DNA of 62,000 nt. Origin: Acanthaster planci. Its lineage: Eukaryota > Echinodermata > Asteroidea > Valvatida > Acanthasteridae. The notes under the pieces are model-generated. The model was not told the origin of the DNA. It did no database searches and saw nothing but the letters and a program-made list of their open reading frames with translations. Each line of letters starts with the position of its first letter. Positions within the stretch are counted from its first letter, which is position 1. The stretch spans positions 818,925 to 880,924 of the forward strand of contig NW_019091446.1 in assembly GCF_001949145.1 (NCBI RefSeq), in the 5' to 3' direction. A program made the position numbers and the translations under genes. Of the stretch, positions 31,555-44,700 are shown piece after piece.

Positions 31555-31870
31555 TGTCGTACTAGTGTCAGGGCCCACAGGTAACCACCCCATGTTGAAG
31601 ACGGCATTATGGCAGATATTCCCTTCCATTCCGGACTTAGTCAAGTTGTACGTGTCGTTGCACCGGGAGCAGGGCTTCATCTTGGGACTCTCGTCCTTTC
31701 CCGAACCAGGTCTGCCAAGTGTCTGTCTGCCAAGTGTCCAGTGCCAGTGTCCACGGGGAACCGCCCCATGCTGACAACGGCAGCATAGCGGACACACTGT
31801 TCCATTTGGAACGTTGTCAAGCTGTGTCTGCTCTTGCGGCGGGGGCGGGGCTTCATCATGGGATTCCCCA
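31555..31870. repeat. Internal duplication in the LTR element
   Basis: Segments at about 31570-31700 and 31755-31865 resemble each other through ccccatg.tga, acggca..at, ttcca.t, gtcaa.ttgt and cagggcttcatc/cggggcttcatc followed by tggga. The offset is about 185 bases. Confidence 0.5.
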
Positions 31871-32149
31871 CATTTTTCACTCTTCAACTACAAGTTGCAT
31901 GACTTACAAGAAACAACCGCTTGGTTCAAATACGGACCCAGTCTCCCACACTTAGTGCCCACAGGCGGTGGCGGCCCCTGAAGCAGGGGCAGGAACCCAT
32001 CTGAAGACACCCAACAACTTATGCCGTACGGCAGAGAGAAGGAACCTCTCCACTTAAGCACTTAAGTCCTCCCACTCACAGTACGTGTGTCGAAGCCTAG
32101 CCTCCATTCAGAGCTGGTTCACCCTGCAAGAGTCACAAAGGCGGAGCCC

Positions 32150-32530
32150 GTAGAGTTGCACCTCATGCAAGTGACTGGCGCGGAGCCTTTGGATGGGCTC
32201 CACGTGGGAGTCAATGGAGCCGGAAGAGGTGCTCCACATGTGAGAGAATGGAGCCACTTCGCTCCTCACACAAGTCAATGGTGTGGAGACAACAGAGGTG
32301 CTCTGTTGGAGTTAATAGAGCACAGCAGCTTCTCACACAAACCAATGGTGTGGAGCCGACAGAGGTGCTCTGCACGAGAGTCAATGGAGCCACTCCGCTC
32401 CTCACGCAAGTCAGTGGTGCGGAACCGGCTGGGGGTGCTCCGTATGGCAGTCAATGGGAGCCCCCATCTCCTCAAACAAGTCAATAATGCGGAGCCGGCA
32501 CGGGTGCTCCGTACGGGAGTCAATAAAGCA
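32150..32530. repeat. Tandem repeat array, period about 67-70 bases
   Basis: At least four units contain gtcaatggtgtggagc, cagaggtgctc, gagtcaatggagcc and ctcctcac-type words, with anchors at about 32277, 32344, 32413 and 32483. The plus-strand frame 32087-32764 stays open for 225 codons across the array although the period is not a multiple of three. Confidence 0.75.
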
Positions 32531-32759
32531 GAGCTGGTCCGTGCACAAAGAACCCAAAGAATGATATGTGTTCTCTTGGCCTGTGTATTGGCTGAAGTTG
32601 CACCAGAGATGGAGACTGAACCACGGACGGGAATAAAGACGGCATCAACCCACCCACGAGTGGGACCTCTGGTGCCAGTGGATCGGACGTCTGCGGAAAC
32701 CCGGTCCCTGGTGCTCGCTTCCTTGTTCGAGAACGAACAAGAGTCCTCAAAGGGGTCGG

Positions 32760-32997
32760 TTTAGCGTCAGTGCTAGGTGACCAGAAGGGAGCGCTAGCGG
32801 TAGAGCCGTGTGGTGGGCCCCACTGCAGCCCGTTAGACCCATCGCTGCGGCGCCGGCGCAGTAGTGTTTTATGAATCACATTGTTGTTTTGAGTGTGTTT
32901 GGGAAAATAAATGGCCGAAAGTCACAAAAATCCGAGCAGAAAGCTTAAGTGGCATTTATCGGCATGAGGAAGACCCATAGAGACTGTTGACGTTACA
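32760..32997 (+). repeat. 3' LTR
   Basis: It is the partner of 30763-31035. It ends gacgttaca at 32997. No matching short target duplication was recognised. Confidence 0.75.
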
Positions 32998-33689
32998 CTG
33001 TGAATTCATCAAGATTCCGCGTACACTATACAGTTTTATATTCCACTTTATAAAAATCGGTCACCCAAAATACCCATTTCAAGCACAAATTTAAGCCACT
33101 GGATAGAAAAAGTATCGTAATTGGAACCCGATTTGAAAGTCGTTCGAAGATACACATAAAAAAAAAAACTTTCGGGGAGTATGCAGATATTGTAAAGCAC
33201 CATGAGCATATTACATGTATAGTACATGTACTACGTGTGGCGGATCCAATTGCACGCTAATGGGACGAATAGATTTTCGCTATCAAAAATTGAATGGGAT
33301 GCTTGTATTCTTTATGATATTTACGGAGAAAAGTGCAAGGGTCATGGTAAACTTTGCCAAATGTTGGAAAATAAATGCAGCACTTTAAATTAGTTACATG
33401 TATAACGAATTTATGCTGATGCCAGGGCATATGCTTTCTATCCACGAGAAATCAAATGACCACGACGCAAAAAAGCTCAATTTCGACTTAAGTAAAGCCA
33501 GTACGGGTGCACCCCCTGTAAATATATTCCCACAGACTACATCAATAAATCCCAATATTTCAAAAATCAAAATTCTTTTAAAAATACTTACAACCCCTCA
33601 CAGGTGTTCAGGTCCCACAGAAAACTGATGTTCCACATGTCCTCTTTCAGTTTCCTTTAAATTTTCTTAGGGTTTACCGATGTTTTTTT

Positions 33690-34735
33690 CAGTTACCGAC
33701 TCGAGTCACTTGACTTGGGCTTGAGTCGAACTCGAGACGCTATTTTTGTGACTCGTGACTTGACTTGTAAACTGTCAGTTTTGTCTTATGACTTGACTTG
33801 GAATTCCAAAAAATGACTTGTGAATTGACTCGGACTTGCACATTGTGAACTGTTACCAACGCAAATCAGAAAACTACTCTTTGTTCTGAAAATGATCAGC
33901 GTAAGACTTCATTTGGCTTGTGACTTTTTGTTCGGTCTTGTCCGTCCATACTAAGTCTGACTCACTTGGCTGTGGCTTGAAATCACACGAACCATGGCTA
34001 TCTGTGGCCGTGACGTGGCGGGCCAGTACGTGTACACCGTACCATAGTCTCGTGCATAGTTTCAGGCTGTAGCCAAGCGAAAATTCAGACGCGGCCCTTC
34101 GTCAGACTCCTTCGTCTGGGTGTAGAGCCCAAAATACAGTCCTCATATCTCATCGACAGAGCTGGCAGTTATGTAGTCATGTTAATGGCAAGCATTTGCT
34201 GTTCATGCATGTACAGTAAAAGTGTAGTACTAGGAGTACACATGCAAATTATTATCGAACAAAAAAGTGTAGGTGTGTACATACGTGTACATGTAACTCA
34301 CCAAGCGAATTAAGTTTATTTATGTTGTCTAATAAAACTCGTAAGTCTTAAGTTCAAAGTCGCGGTTCTACCGGGGGAGGCTAGGGGAGGGATCTAACCC
34401 CCCCCTCCAAAATTTGCCTAGCCCCCCCCCCCCATCCAAAAATGAAACAGCAATAACGAAAGTTAAAAGGGGACGTCACATGACAAGGGTCCAGCCCCCA
34501 CAATGGCTCTGTAAAACCGCGCCTGTTAAGTTACTGCCCAGCCCCGTTTACTTATTACAGCTAGATAAAATAATGCTCGACTTAACTTGTACTTGGACAA
34601 AAGACTTGTGGCTTGCTTGTGCTTGGACCAAATTGACTTGTGACTTGACTTGTGATCAAATGACTCGTGACTTGACTTATCTCTGCAAAAATTGACTTGT
34701 GACTTGACTTGGACTGGCAAAATTTGACTGGTTAC
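33690..34735. repeat. gacttgtgacttgactt-type degenerate satellite
   Basis: Two clusters (33690-33850 and 34570-34735) are built of variants of gacttgtgacttgactt, with gtgactcgtgacttgacttg as a common form. Between them is unrelated sequence, including C-runs near 34400-34435. Related words occur at 18380-18440 and 18720-18830 in CCDC25 introns. Confidence 0.55.
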
Positions 34736-34739
34736 TACC

Positions 34740-36269
34740 TCTGGAAATTCTCACTCAAACCAGACCATCCCTAAAATAAGAAAAATTTCCCTGCTGGAAA
34801 AGTAGCCATTTTGAAAAATCATTCATTTGCGGCTTAATGGTTCCACTGTCGAACTCCATTGCCCTCAGAATTAGAAGCCCCAAGTACAAGCCAGAGGTTT
34901 AGTGCGATAACTCTTCGATTCCCTAGTTTCATGGCTCTAACAACTCTCTAATATAAAATACTTTGAGTGTATAACTTTTATTAATGAGCTTGCATACAGC
35001 TTTTGGGCCTATTTACAGGGTGCACAGTCCCTTTTGTTTCATTTAATTGATTTTTTCCCTCTTTGGTTGTCGCATCACCATTGTTTTTGGATGTAACAGT
35101 TAGCAAAAGACGGGGCCGGGGTATCTGTTATCCTTTCTAGTGTAAGCATGTCGCACCCGCACTCTACGTATAGAACCCCTCCTTTGCTCCGTTTTTGTGC
35201 CATGTAATTCCATGTAAGGGCTACGAATAAGAAAAGTAAGCCCTGACCTAACCCAGTGAAGAGCCCTAACCCCTCCCCCCCCAAAAAAAAAATAGGGCCA
35301 CTGCCTATTAGTCAAGGGGACAGCAAGTACAGTGATGTAAAAACAAATTAAAATTCATATAATGTACATTTACGTATGTATCTGGTCAGTGTAAAAAGAA
35401 TTGAGGGCGAGGGAAATACTATAGATGGCGCTATTCAGCTTTACCATAAATTTCCGGGAAATGGTTCTTTTCAATGTTGTGTACCTTGGGTGGTGTCCTG
35501 CTTCTACTGCGTAGTGGACAATGTGGGGATCGGAAACCACGGAAATGTCAGCAATGTGTAAAATGCTCATGTAGTTTTTCACACATTGTAGGCGGTGAGC
35601 TGAGAGGTCTGTAGGCTGTGTTCTGTGTCTGGTTAGAAGTCAAGTGACAGATAAATTGTATTTCAAATGGTCAACGCATCATGGTTTTGTCTTAAGGTGG
35701 TAAGTGGAACAAGTTTATATGTACTTTTGATCGGTCCATTTCGTTGCTCCTTGGCCAGTTAGGTAACTCAGAATGTTTGACTCGGAGTATGACGACCAAT
35801 TTTGACAATTCTCGGCGAGGCATGGAGGAAGGACACGGTACTGCTTGGTTAGCCGGTTATTTTACCGTGATGTTAGCCAGGTTATCATGGTTAGGCTTGT
35901 ATCAGGCAAAGTTCATCATCTTCCTGTATTGTGCAGAAATGGAGAGAGTTCCATTTACGGATGCCGCTTTACCCTGTGCACCTATGGCACTGGTCTGAAA
36001 AATTCTAAGACTAAGTTACCGGTAGTTTACTGAGTTAGTGTTTCCTAGGTAGCCTAAACGACTTGGTATTTTCCCCCCTAATTTTTCATGACATTTTTTT
36101 GTTTTCTGATGGCTAAGAATAGGCCCCTATTAACACTAAATAGGTCACTGTCGGGAATGATTACTGGTGTCCATATATGGTAGGTACGTGAAATAGTGGC
36201 TCATAGAGGGCGTCCTATACAAGATTTCTCATAACCTCATTACAATTAAGCAACATAATTTTCTGACAC
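34740..36269. other. Non-genic stretch
   Basis: No convincing exon is seen. The part 35400-35620 looks unusually complex and non-repetitive and could hold a 5' UTR exon of the downstream kinase gene, but there is no direct support. Confidence 0.3.
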
Positions 36270-36454
36270 CCATGAGAAATACCAGAATCAGTAACTACCA
36301 CCCGGCATGATACCAGCCTCTCACAGCTCACTCCAAGGACATCTTTAAGTTCTCATTCATGCCAACAGCGCTTCGGCTCTGGAACGCCCTTCCTGCAGAC
36401 GTCATAACAGCTCCATCGGTGGACGTCTTCAGGGCACTCATTTCTGCCAACTAG
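36270..36454 (+). pseudogene. LINE C-terminal relic
   Basis: One frame ending at the TAG at 36452-36454 reads KDIFKFSFMPTALRLWNALP and then ADVITAPSVDVFRALISAN. The pattern F.P.a.r.WN.LP..v..a.s...F...L is the standard C terminus of Jockey/CR1-type non-LTR retrotransposons. An in-frame stop occurs near 36308, so the copy is dead. Confidence 0.7.
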
Positions 36455-38106
36455 CCCCAAGATGGGAGCTCTTTTTTACTTGCACTTAATGTTTTACTTT
36501 ATTCTGACACACAAAAATAACATCCCCTTTGCTTCGCATGCACCTCGTTTCACCTCAGTGTTTATATCCAGAAATGGACATTGCTGAGTATCAGCATAGA
36601 TGTAGATGTGTTTGGTCCTTTTCAGCATGTTGCGTCTTTGAATCAGTCTATTGCTCAGTAGGGTAAGGATGTGTGAAACTAGACTTACTGATAACTGGCG
36701 ATGTTATTTCTGTGCAAACCAATGTCACATTTGTTTGTGTGGGATGTTTTGAAGTTTTGAAAATCGTAATCTGAAAATTTTGCTCTTGGATTTCATCGAT
36801 AGTATACTCAAGGAAGGATAGTCTAAGACTAAAACCCTATAGTTCGTAAACTACACGCACATGTATTAATCTACATTTGTTGAAATTTTGGTGGAAATTT
36901 ATCAAATACAAAAAATTGTGTACACTCTGCCGAAAAATGATGGCCACGATTGCGTGATAGAAAGTGGAATTTTGTCGCATGATATACTTTTAAAATAGGA
37001 ATCATTGGGTACAAATCATAACCAAAATTACTTTTTAAGTAAAATTTGAAGTGTTACCATGCCCAATCTATACTTGTTAGGATACAAAGAATTAGCCAAT
37101 TGCAAAGTGAATGATGATTGAAATATCCATCTTCAAGCTTCCCTTTTTGGACCCTTCAATTGGATGGATTCCTTGCTCATTGGCACAAATTCTCACTTTT
37201 TTGTAATTTGTTTGGTCCTGCAAGTTATTTTTGAGGGGTGAGTTGGAGTTTAAATAAAAATACTGGTAGCATTCTTAATTTTTCTCTCGTTATATTCATC
37301 TGTAATAACAATGAATAAAATCAATACATTTATAAAGTGCCAAGTCCATATAAATGCTCCATGGGGCATAGTTACAACAAAAACCAAAAATAATCACATT
37401 AAATTAATACACTTAAGATTAAACAATTATACTCAATTGTTGAACAATTATTGTTCAGTTATTGAACAATATTTTCAAGTTCATTCGATGCTAAATCCCC
37501 AAGAAATTTTCAACTTAATTATTCCAGATATTTAATAAGTTGTGAAATGATAAGTCCTGTAAAAAAAGACTTCAATTTGGGTCACAGTTTTCTGATACAA
37601 CATGTCGGACACTTGGACGGGAATATTTAATTCCCCCAAATTTCGAAACTTTGTTAATACTGTATACATCCAACTGAGCTGATCTTGCATTATCTGATTG
37701 CATTTGCACAGCTCTTTTCAATTACAAGTACTTTATTTTCATTACTCAAACTTTCAAATTTCATTTCACACACCGGTACCTACATGTGTGTGTGGAACTC
37801 TTCTGCATATACATACATGTACCTCCACAGGAGTATACTCGCACATTAATTGAGGCGTAGACAAACAGGTGCAGGCAGATCTTAGAATTAACCCAACTCC
37901 CCCCCCCCCCGGACCATTAAAATCATGCATAAACTTGTTGGGTTCAGACCGGTTAGGATGCATGCTCAAAAAAGACAAATGTGAGTAAAAACTATCCTAC
38001 ATTATACACATGGTACAGACCAAGCCTCCTTACATGTTGAAGAACTGCAAGCCACTACACCGTGTGATTACAACTGTGCAGCCTTACAACTTTTTATGGG
38101 ATTTTG

Positions 38107-38346
38107 AATGCAGCCAGTGGCATAGCTAGGATTCTACTTGTGGGGAGCTAAAAGGGGACACCAGCATCTTGTGGGGGGTACCAGCTTTCAGTGTTGTGGG
38201 TTTTTTTGGGGGGGGGTTAAACTGTTGTTAACCTTGTTCAATATCCATTCATTTGATTTTTCCAAGGGGGGTGGGCACCTGGGAGTGCTGGGAATTTGTG
38301 GGAGGGGGGACATGTGCCCTCCCCTGGCTATGCCACTGAATGCAGC
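38107..38346. mobile_element. hAT-like MITE with 8-base target duplication
   Basis: The element 38115-38338 (224 bases) begins cagtggcatagctagg and ends with the inverse of cagtggcatagccagg, one mismatch in 16. It is flanked by perfect aatgcagc copies at 38107-38114 and 38339-38346. An 8-base duplication and CAGTGGC-type ends are typical of hAT transposons. The interior is G-rich with no coding frame. Confidence 0.85.
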
Positions 38347-38419
38347 CCAGTTATGTTGTATTGGGGTATTTCAAAAATTCCACTTTCTCAATCAAATCTT
38401 CCCCCCAAAGCCATTGTAA

Positions 38420-41391
38420 GTGATGCATACTGGTACTGGTAGGCCTATCCTAGATCTCTAAATCTAATGACTTACGTGTACCTGTATGGTTTTAAGACTA
38501 TGTGATGGACTATTTCCATCAAAAAGTTAGAGCTTTTACTTACCACCCTTTAATTCTCGTGATAAAACCGACCCAAACACATCGCACACGAGGGTGATGA
38601 ATTGGTTTTTAGACACCTGAGCAATTTTCAAAGATGTTGCACTGGGATACCATATTCTACTCAACTAGTGGTCTCCTCAGGTATGCTGCTGTGGATTGAT
38701 TGACCATTGATTCTTTCTATGGGATGTCGTTGTTGTGGTGAGCCATTATGTTGGAGTACTGAGCGCTCTCTGCCTTATTTGGCAAAATGTAAATACATAC
38801 GGCACAGTGTATCACTCTGCATTCAGCTTGGGTCCTCACTAGATTTTGTGGCAAGAACGGTCAGAAGTATTGCTCACGCTCACAACAGCAGCGTTGGAGG
38901 GATGATGACATCATGCACAATTGTAAACTCCCAGGGCACTCAAAGAGCAATCTTGAATAATACCTGGTTGCTCAGCAAGGCTCCTTTGTGGTATTTGGTC
39001 TCAGAGTCTCAAGGGTAATAGAGGTGTTTCTTTTACGTTCACCACCTCCAAGCATGCTGAGGCATGCCGGACTTAGTAGCATATTTTGACGACCAACTAA
39101 TTTGTATCGTGTGGGGCTTAGAACTACTGCAGCTATCCAATGAGGAACAGTGACACCCCAGTGGTAAAGCACTGACCAAAAACAAAACTCCATGTAGTCA
39201 TGAGCTGCAGTCTTTTTATACAGAATCTAAGACAATTATAAAAGTTGGTGCACCTGATTTCAGATGGTGGCTGCCTGGCCGTGGGTGAGACATGATGGAG
39301 ACACTATAATAGTGCATGTACGTGTAAGTGATTTGTGAAGTTTAGATCCACTTTAAATAAAGTTAGGACTGCTCCATGATTTGCTCTAAGATTTAATACC
39401 ACAGTGCTTGTCAGAAACGTTTGGACATACATGTAATTGGTAGATTGAAGCGATCATTGTGGTTTTTCCATATGCTCCTTTACAGCCATTGATGTGTGAT
39501 CATGTGGAAGTGGTCAAATAACATTTTAACCACAGACTACCCTACTGAAGCATGTGTTTATAGTAATGCATGTAGATAAGTGTATCTGGTTGGTGACATG
39601 AACATGTACATGGCTTACAAGTTAATTGTGAACTGTCATATACGTGTACGTGTGGCACATGTGCACAATCTTTACAGAAGTATGGGTGATTAAACTTGAA
39701 TCACTTTACAACATGCACACTAGAATTTACGGTAGGCGCCCGTAAACAGGCACTGAACAAAAATACAGGCATGAGTGTCTGGTACCATATGTATAATAAT
39801 GGTCTGCTTTTCTGGGAGAACATTTCTATTTTTTGTACAAAGTTGGCATCTACTGTACATGTACCTTTGCCAGATGCTTGTTTTTTCCTTTTTGTTTATT
39901 ACATATGAACAAGGACATGTACATGTACATTACCTGGTACCAGAACAGTACGTACATGTACATTCACTAGAAAACTCTTCAACTGATGTTTGCATAGACA
40001 ATGGACATACATGTACATGTACATACATGTAGCAACAACTTGCCCAACAGGTGTCAGGAAGTAAAGTGTACAGTGTTATGGATGTTGTGTAAATAATGAG
40101 AAACTTGACCCAGAAAAGGTGAAATGAAATAGGTTACCGTCTTCATTTATACATTGATATTTACAGGTATTGATTTGTGCATGCAATAGTTTTTTCATGA
40201 TTATAAAACTTCAAAAACACCTTCCAATCGTGACTTTAGAAAACATTAAAGAATAGTCCTAATTGTTCCGACTGGGGCTGGCGCAACAATAGAAATTTTC
40301 CAGTAGACAAGGGATTTCCTGTCTGGCCCTGGAGGTCACGGTTTTGGTGTGTTCACAATGGAGGCTGTTCTTGAAATGATCTGCGGGTGAGAGCTGGGCC
40401 AAGTCTCGTTATGAGTCAACCATCTGATGCAAATGTTGCCCATCGTGTGTTTGAAAACCTTAGATTATGAGGAGGTAATGTAGCTCATGTGGTCATGTGC
40501 AGTGTAAATCTACAGTGCAGGTGGTCACAATGGACTTCCCCCATACACATGTATGCACATGTACTTCAGGGACAAAAAATGAGTTTGTAGACACATACCC
40601 TGGTAGGCTACTGCACGTACATGTACATGTGCGCTAATGCCATGAATATTCACAGCAGGAGGCCTGTGAGATCAGTGAAGTATAAATTGTCTAAATTTGT
40701 TTGGAAGAGCCTACTGACCCTTCCAAGTTCAGTGTGGTCAGTTCTTATATACCGGTAGCGCATATCACAGAATGTCTCTATGCGCTTATGTCCGTTTTTA
40801 GGGGTCCATTTATTTTCGTGCCCCTGACACATATGACATATGATTTTGTAAGTTCAGGACACATTTTCTAATTTCCAAGAGTGCTAAATTAATGCAAATT
40901 ACCTGCCAAACAAATAGTAATAGTTTGAGATCAGTTGTGGTGATGTGGTCGGATGTAACAGGGACACAAAAATGCCACACTTTGGGCCCCCTAATTTCCA
41001 GAATTACCCATGCACATGTACGTAATGTTAAAGAGGTGCATTTTCTTTATCTGCACACACGGCCACACCGCTGATCAATAGAAACACAGGACGCATGCAT
41101 ACATCCTTTACCTGTGTCAGTGGTGTCCCTGTGGGATCGGTAATGAGGGCAATTCAACAAGGCCATGTCTACTTGACTGTAATCTCAACTATTCAATTGT
41201 CACTGATTGCATTAAGCTAATTACCCCCTGGCCTGGGGGTGGGGGTACAGGTCACCAGGCTTCATTCATCTAACAAATCCCACTCCACTTGGCTCTGAAT
41301 TGCAAGCAGTTGGTTGAGGTGGGAGGCTCTTGGTACAATGCACATGTGCTTGACTTGTAACAGGAATATGTGACGTCATTTCTGCTTCTTC
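38420..41391. other. Non-genic stretch rich in acatgtac words
   Basis: No convincing exon is seen. Tandem and scattered acatgtacatgt words are dense, especially at 39905-40031. Confidence 0.4.
39905..40031. repeat. Cluster of acatgtac repeats
   Basis: The hexamer tacatg and its palindromic dimer acatgtacatgt occur repeatedly, for example at 39914-39930 and 40006-40031. The same word recurs throughout the window. Confidence 0.6.
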
Positions 41392-41715
41392 ATACTAGCC
41401 CGTGAAACCTGGTGCGCTACTTTTTTTCAGTAGCTGGGGTGACGAATGATTCATGAAGAGGGGACAATGCAATACACCATTTAAGACATTTCAAAAACGG
41501 GAATCCATTACGTCGCTTCGATAGCTTAGTTGGTAGTGATTTGAATTCCAGATCCATAGTCCCTGGTTCAAATCCGACCCATTTGTACTATTCATTTTCC
41601 AATTTTATCATTGTGTTTGGGATTTCCTTTTTCAATTGATGCAGAAACAGAGTCCAAGCGTGAACCCTCTAAGAGTCTTGAGAAAAATAGCAGACCAGGT
41701 TTCACGGGTTAGTAT
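41392..41715. mobile_element. TIR element enclosing a tRNA-like promoter
   Basis: The left end 41392-41413 and the reverse complement of the right end 41715-41694 share actagcccgtgaaacctggt with one mismatch. Inside, 41514-41590 looks tRNA-like: an A-box-like tagcttagttgg near 41523 and a B box ggttcaaatcc near 41567. The element is 324 bases and non-coding. It may be a MITE that captured a tRNA-derived sequence, or a SINE between inverted arms. Confidence 0.65.
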
Positions 41716-44700
41716 CTAGTCACTTCTCGTATCGTAGGGGTCTCTATGTGCCAGGTGCATCAGGATAAAATATCTGACTTAAGACTATCAGCTGCATTAT
41801 GAAACGACCCCCCCCCCAAAAAAATGAACACAAACAAATGAAAAACTTTGATTTTATGTGATATAAAAATAATGGTGTTTTTGTCCTTCTTGCATCAATT
41901 GTAGTAACCTGACTTACCATAATACATGCACAAATATTTCCCTCCCCTCAAGAATATCCTTCTATTTGTTCTTCGAGTCATAACTCATCCAATGTCGCCC
42001 AAAGCTCACGTTCTTAAAGCCTACATGTACGGTACGTGTGTGGGGTTTGATATGTTTCCATTGCAGTTAGTATATTGCATACCTGTAGTAAATTCGCACA
42101 TGTATATTTTATACAAGAGTTGAGCTGATAGCATTCCTGTATAATCCAGAATAGCTGTGACATGCTTTATGTCCATTAGATAATCTGCCAGGAAGTTTAA
42201 AAGCTGATAAAGGTAACAACTACTCAGGTCAGGGGAAAATGCATGGAATTACATGTATATGGTACACTACACGTTGGTCTACCGTACATGTACGGTATAT
42301 TCATGCAGTACATGTACAAGGCTGTAGGCCATATGAAAAATCTATGAGCATTTACATTGTACACGTATTCTTGCTGTAAATCTCCCTGGGCTTCTGTTTT
42401 TAACATGTCGTGAGGGTACAATGTACATGTACTGGCCCTGGTAGTGGAAATGGAATGCATCACGGGGTGTATATATGCACCTAAGGAAAAGGGTGCTTGT
42501 TAAATCACCAGTTTGTTTGGTTATTTTGTCAAGCACAATGTAAGTGATGGTCCCTAATATATTCATGCATTGATCGGCATACATATGCATGCACTTGAAA
42601 AATTAATGATGCGGCGTCTATAAACATACATGTACATGATCTGCATGGAAAGAACAAAATTGAAGATGGCATTGTTAACAAAGCAAATGACATGTACCTT
42701 GGAGCCTGGACGTGTGATATGCACTTGTAACCTTCAACATTGACCAGGTGTCTTGCGTCTTCCTTCCTGAATCACCTTGTGCATCTGCTTGCCAGAACAA
42801 TTGTTCTGCTGCTTGTCATGCATTGTATGTTCACAAAGTGTGCAAAAGTGTTGTTTGCACGTAGCACTTTAAAAAATCTTTGGGGGCACTTTCGGGACTT
42901 GAAAAGAAAGAAAACAAACTACTGAACTACACTAAACCATTCCAAAATTGTCCGAATCAAAGTGATTTGAACTGAACCAATTCAATCTTTAGGACGGATA
43001 TATCCCTCCCTCCCCCCAAATTGTGGAATGAAGGATAGTGCATTTGTTGACATGTTTAAAGTTTCCCCATAAAAATAGGGGGGGGGCAATTTTCTACATT
43101 TTTTTACTTCTTTTTGTTCAGAGACAATAATATGTAAGTCGAAATATTCCCAAAACATTAATGTATATTTTGCTACGAAAGGTCTAAACTAGGCAGCCAA
43201 ATCTTAAAGCTCAATGGTCTCTTTTAAAACATGGTGGGGGAAAAGAGAAATTTTGGTAGACCACCAGGCCACTTCTGTAGGTTGGAGAATGTTGCATGTA
43301 CCAGTATATTTTATAATTCAGTGAAATTACCCTCAGGTAAAACTTGACACGAGCATACTGTACTGTAACAAACACGTACATGGCACGAACCAATAAATGC
43401 GATTAGAGATATTGGTACTATGGGAAAAGTGAAATGGGAAGTGGTTACACTGAATATGTACCTGTACTTCTTTAAATGACTGGTTCACATGAACTCCAGT
43501 CCAGTAACTGAAACCGGTTCCCTGCAGGGATGTAATTCAAGCATCTTTTCTTTTTCTTGACCCAGAGACCAACCTGTGGGTCCTGGGAGGCTAGCCAAAT
43601 TCAGTCCATCGCTTCTCCCTGCAGTTATGAAATCTGGCATTTTATGACATGGTTACGGCAACAGCCCGATAAGTCGTTCGTTCAGCTGTTTTTCTAACCT
43701 CGGGCTGATGGGATGAATCATCCCTTTTCCCCTGAAAGGGAGACACAGGGAGCCAGACGAGGGTGATGTGATATCATCTCCTAGGGTATCGGACAAATTT
43801 TAGGTGACATTTTAGAAGTCTCATTCATGTTAGGATAATAGGCCCGGTGTCGAGAAGGGCACAGTATACTAAAGCAACTCAAAATGCTGTGTATATGCTC
43901 CTCCCCAATGATAACCATAGTTTTATCCAGAGGGGTGCCTGGGCACCTTTTGGACTGTTGGACACCTCACAGGGCCATTTTGGACACATTGTGTTTTTAC
44001 ACAAATGCATGTAATTTGTAAAAGCATAAAACATTTATGTGGCAATTTGGATGCCCTGTTTTTCACTCCATGGGTAATGTGAAGACTCAGTTTGAAATGC
44101 TGGTTAAAGCCCTGACATGAAACCAAAATCCAATTTTTTTCAGGGCTGTTAAAGGGTAGCTGCAATGAATTTTTCTAGGCACAATCTTTCTGCCACCTTG
44201 CACTCTTCCTCAATGTTTGAAACTCTGTTACACCCCCATTTGGTTAAATGCAATGAAAATTGCATTTTTTTAAACTTAAAATTATCCATGATCAGGCTTT
44301 CCTGGACAGATGAGGGCACTCTTGCAGTGATGTCATCCAGGGACGACATACATGTAGTTCTTTGCATACATGTTCATATAGGTTTTTCTATTCAAATGTG
44401 CACCCATAATTTACTTATTGAAAAGCATTGGTGCTCACTTATTTTTACACACACAAACAATAAGCGATCAGGAAAGAAGAGAAAATTTAGTCCAGCAAAA
44501 TCTACATGTTTTTTTGTGTACGTACAAACCAATGTAACATTTAGGCTTTCTTCTTGGGATGACATCACAGTTTTGCTCATGAATATGGAAATACTCAATA
44601 GCATAAAAGGAAAAATGGCAGCAAAATACCCTTAAAATAGTGAAACAAAAGTTGACAATAAAGACACAGAGGTTCATTTTGAAGGGTTGCACTGAAACAA

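Larger units (their letters stand above)
30763..32997 (+). mobile_element. Non-autonomous LTR retrotransposon with both LTRs
   Basis: The two LTRs (about 30763-31035 and about 32760-32997) share gcgctagc, a gtaaagccgt/gtagagccgt block, tcacattgttgttttg, gcagaaagctt and an end in cgttaca. After the 5' LTR comes tggtggcagcggtgggatg, a likely primer-binding site. A short G-rich run near 32748-32757 may be the polypurine tract. AATAAA-type signals occur in both LTRs. The interior of about 1.7 kb shows no protease, reverse transcriptase or integrase motif, so it must have depended on another element. The LTRs differ at many sites, so the insertion is old. Confidence 0.8.

Noticed and set aside
44165-44635. 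156-codon open frame on the plus strand
   Set aside because: No recognisable domain and no splice context; its length is possible by chance in a window of this size.
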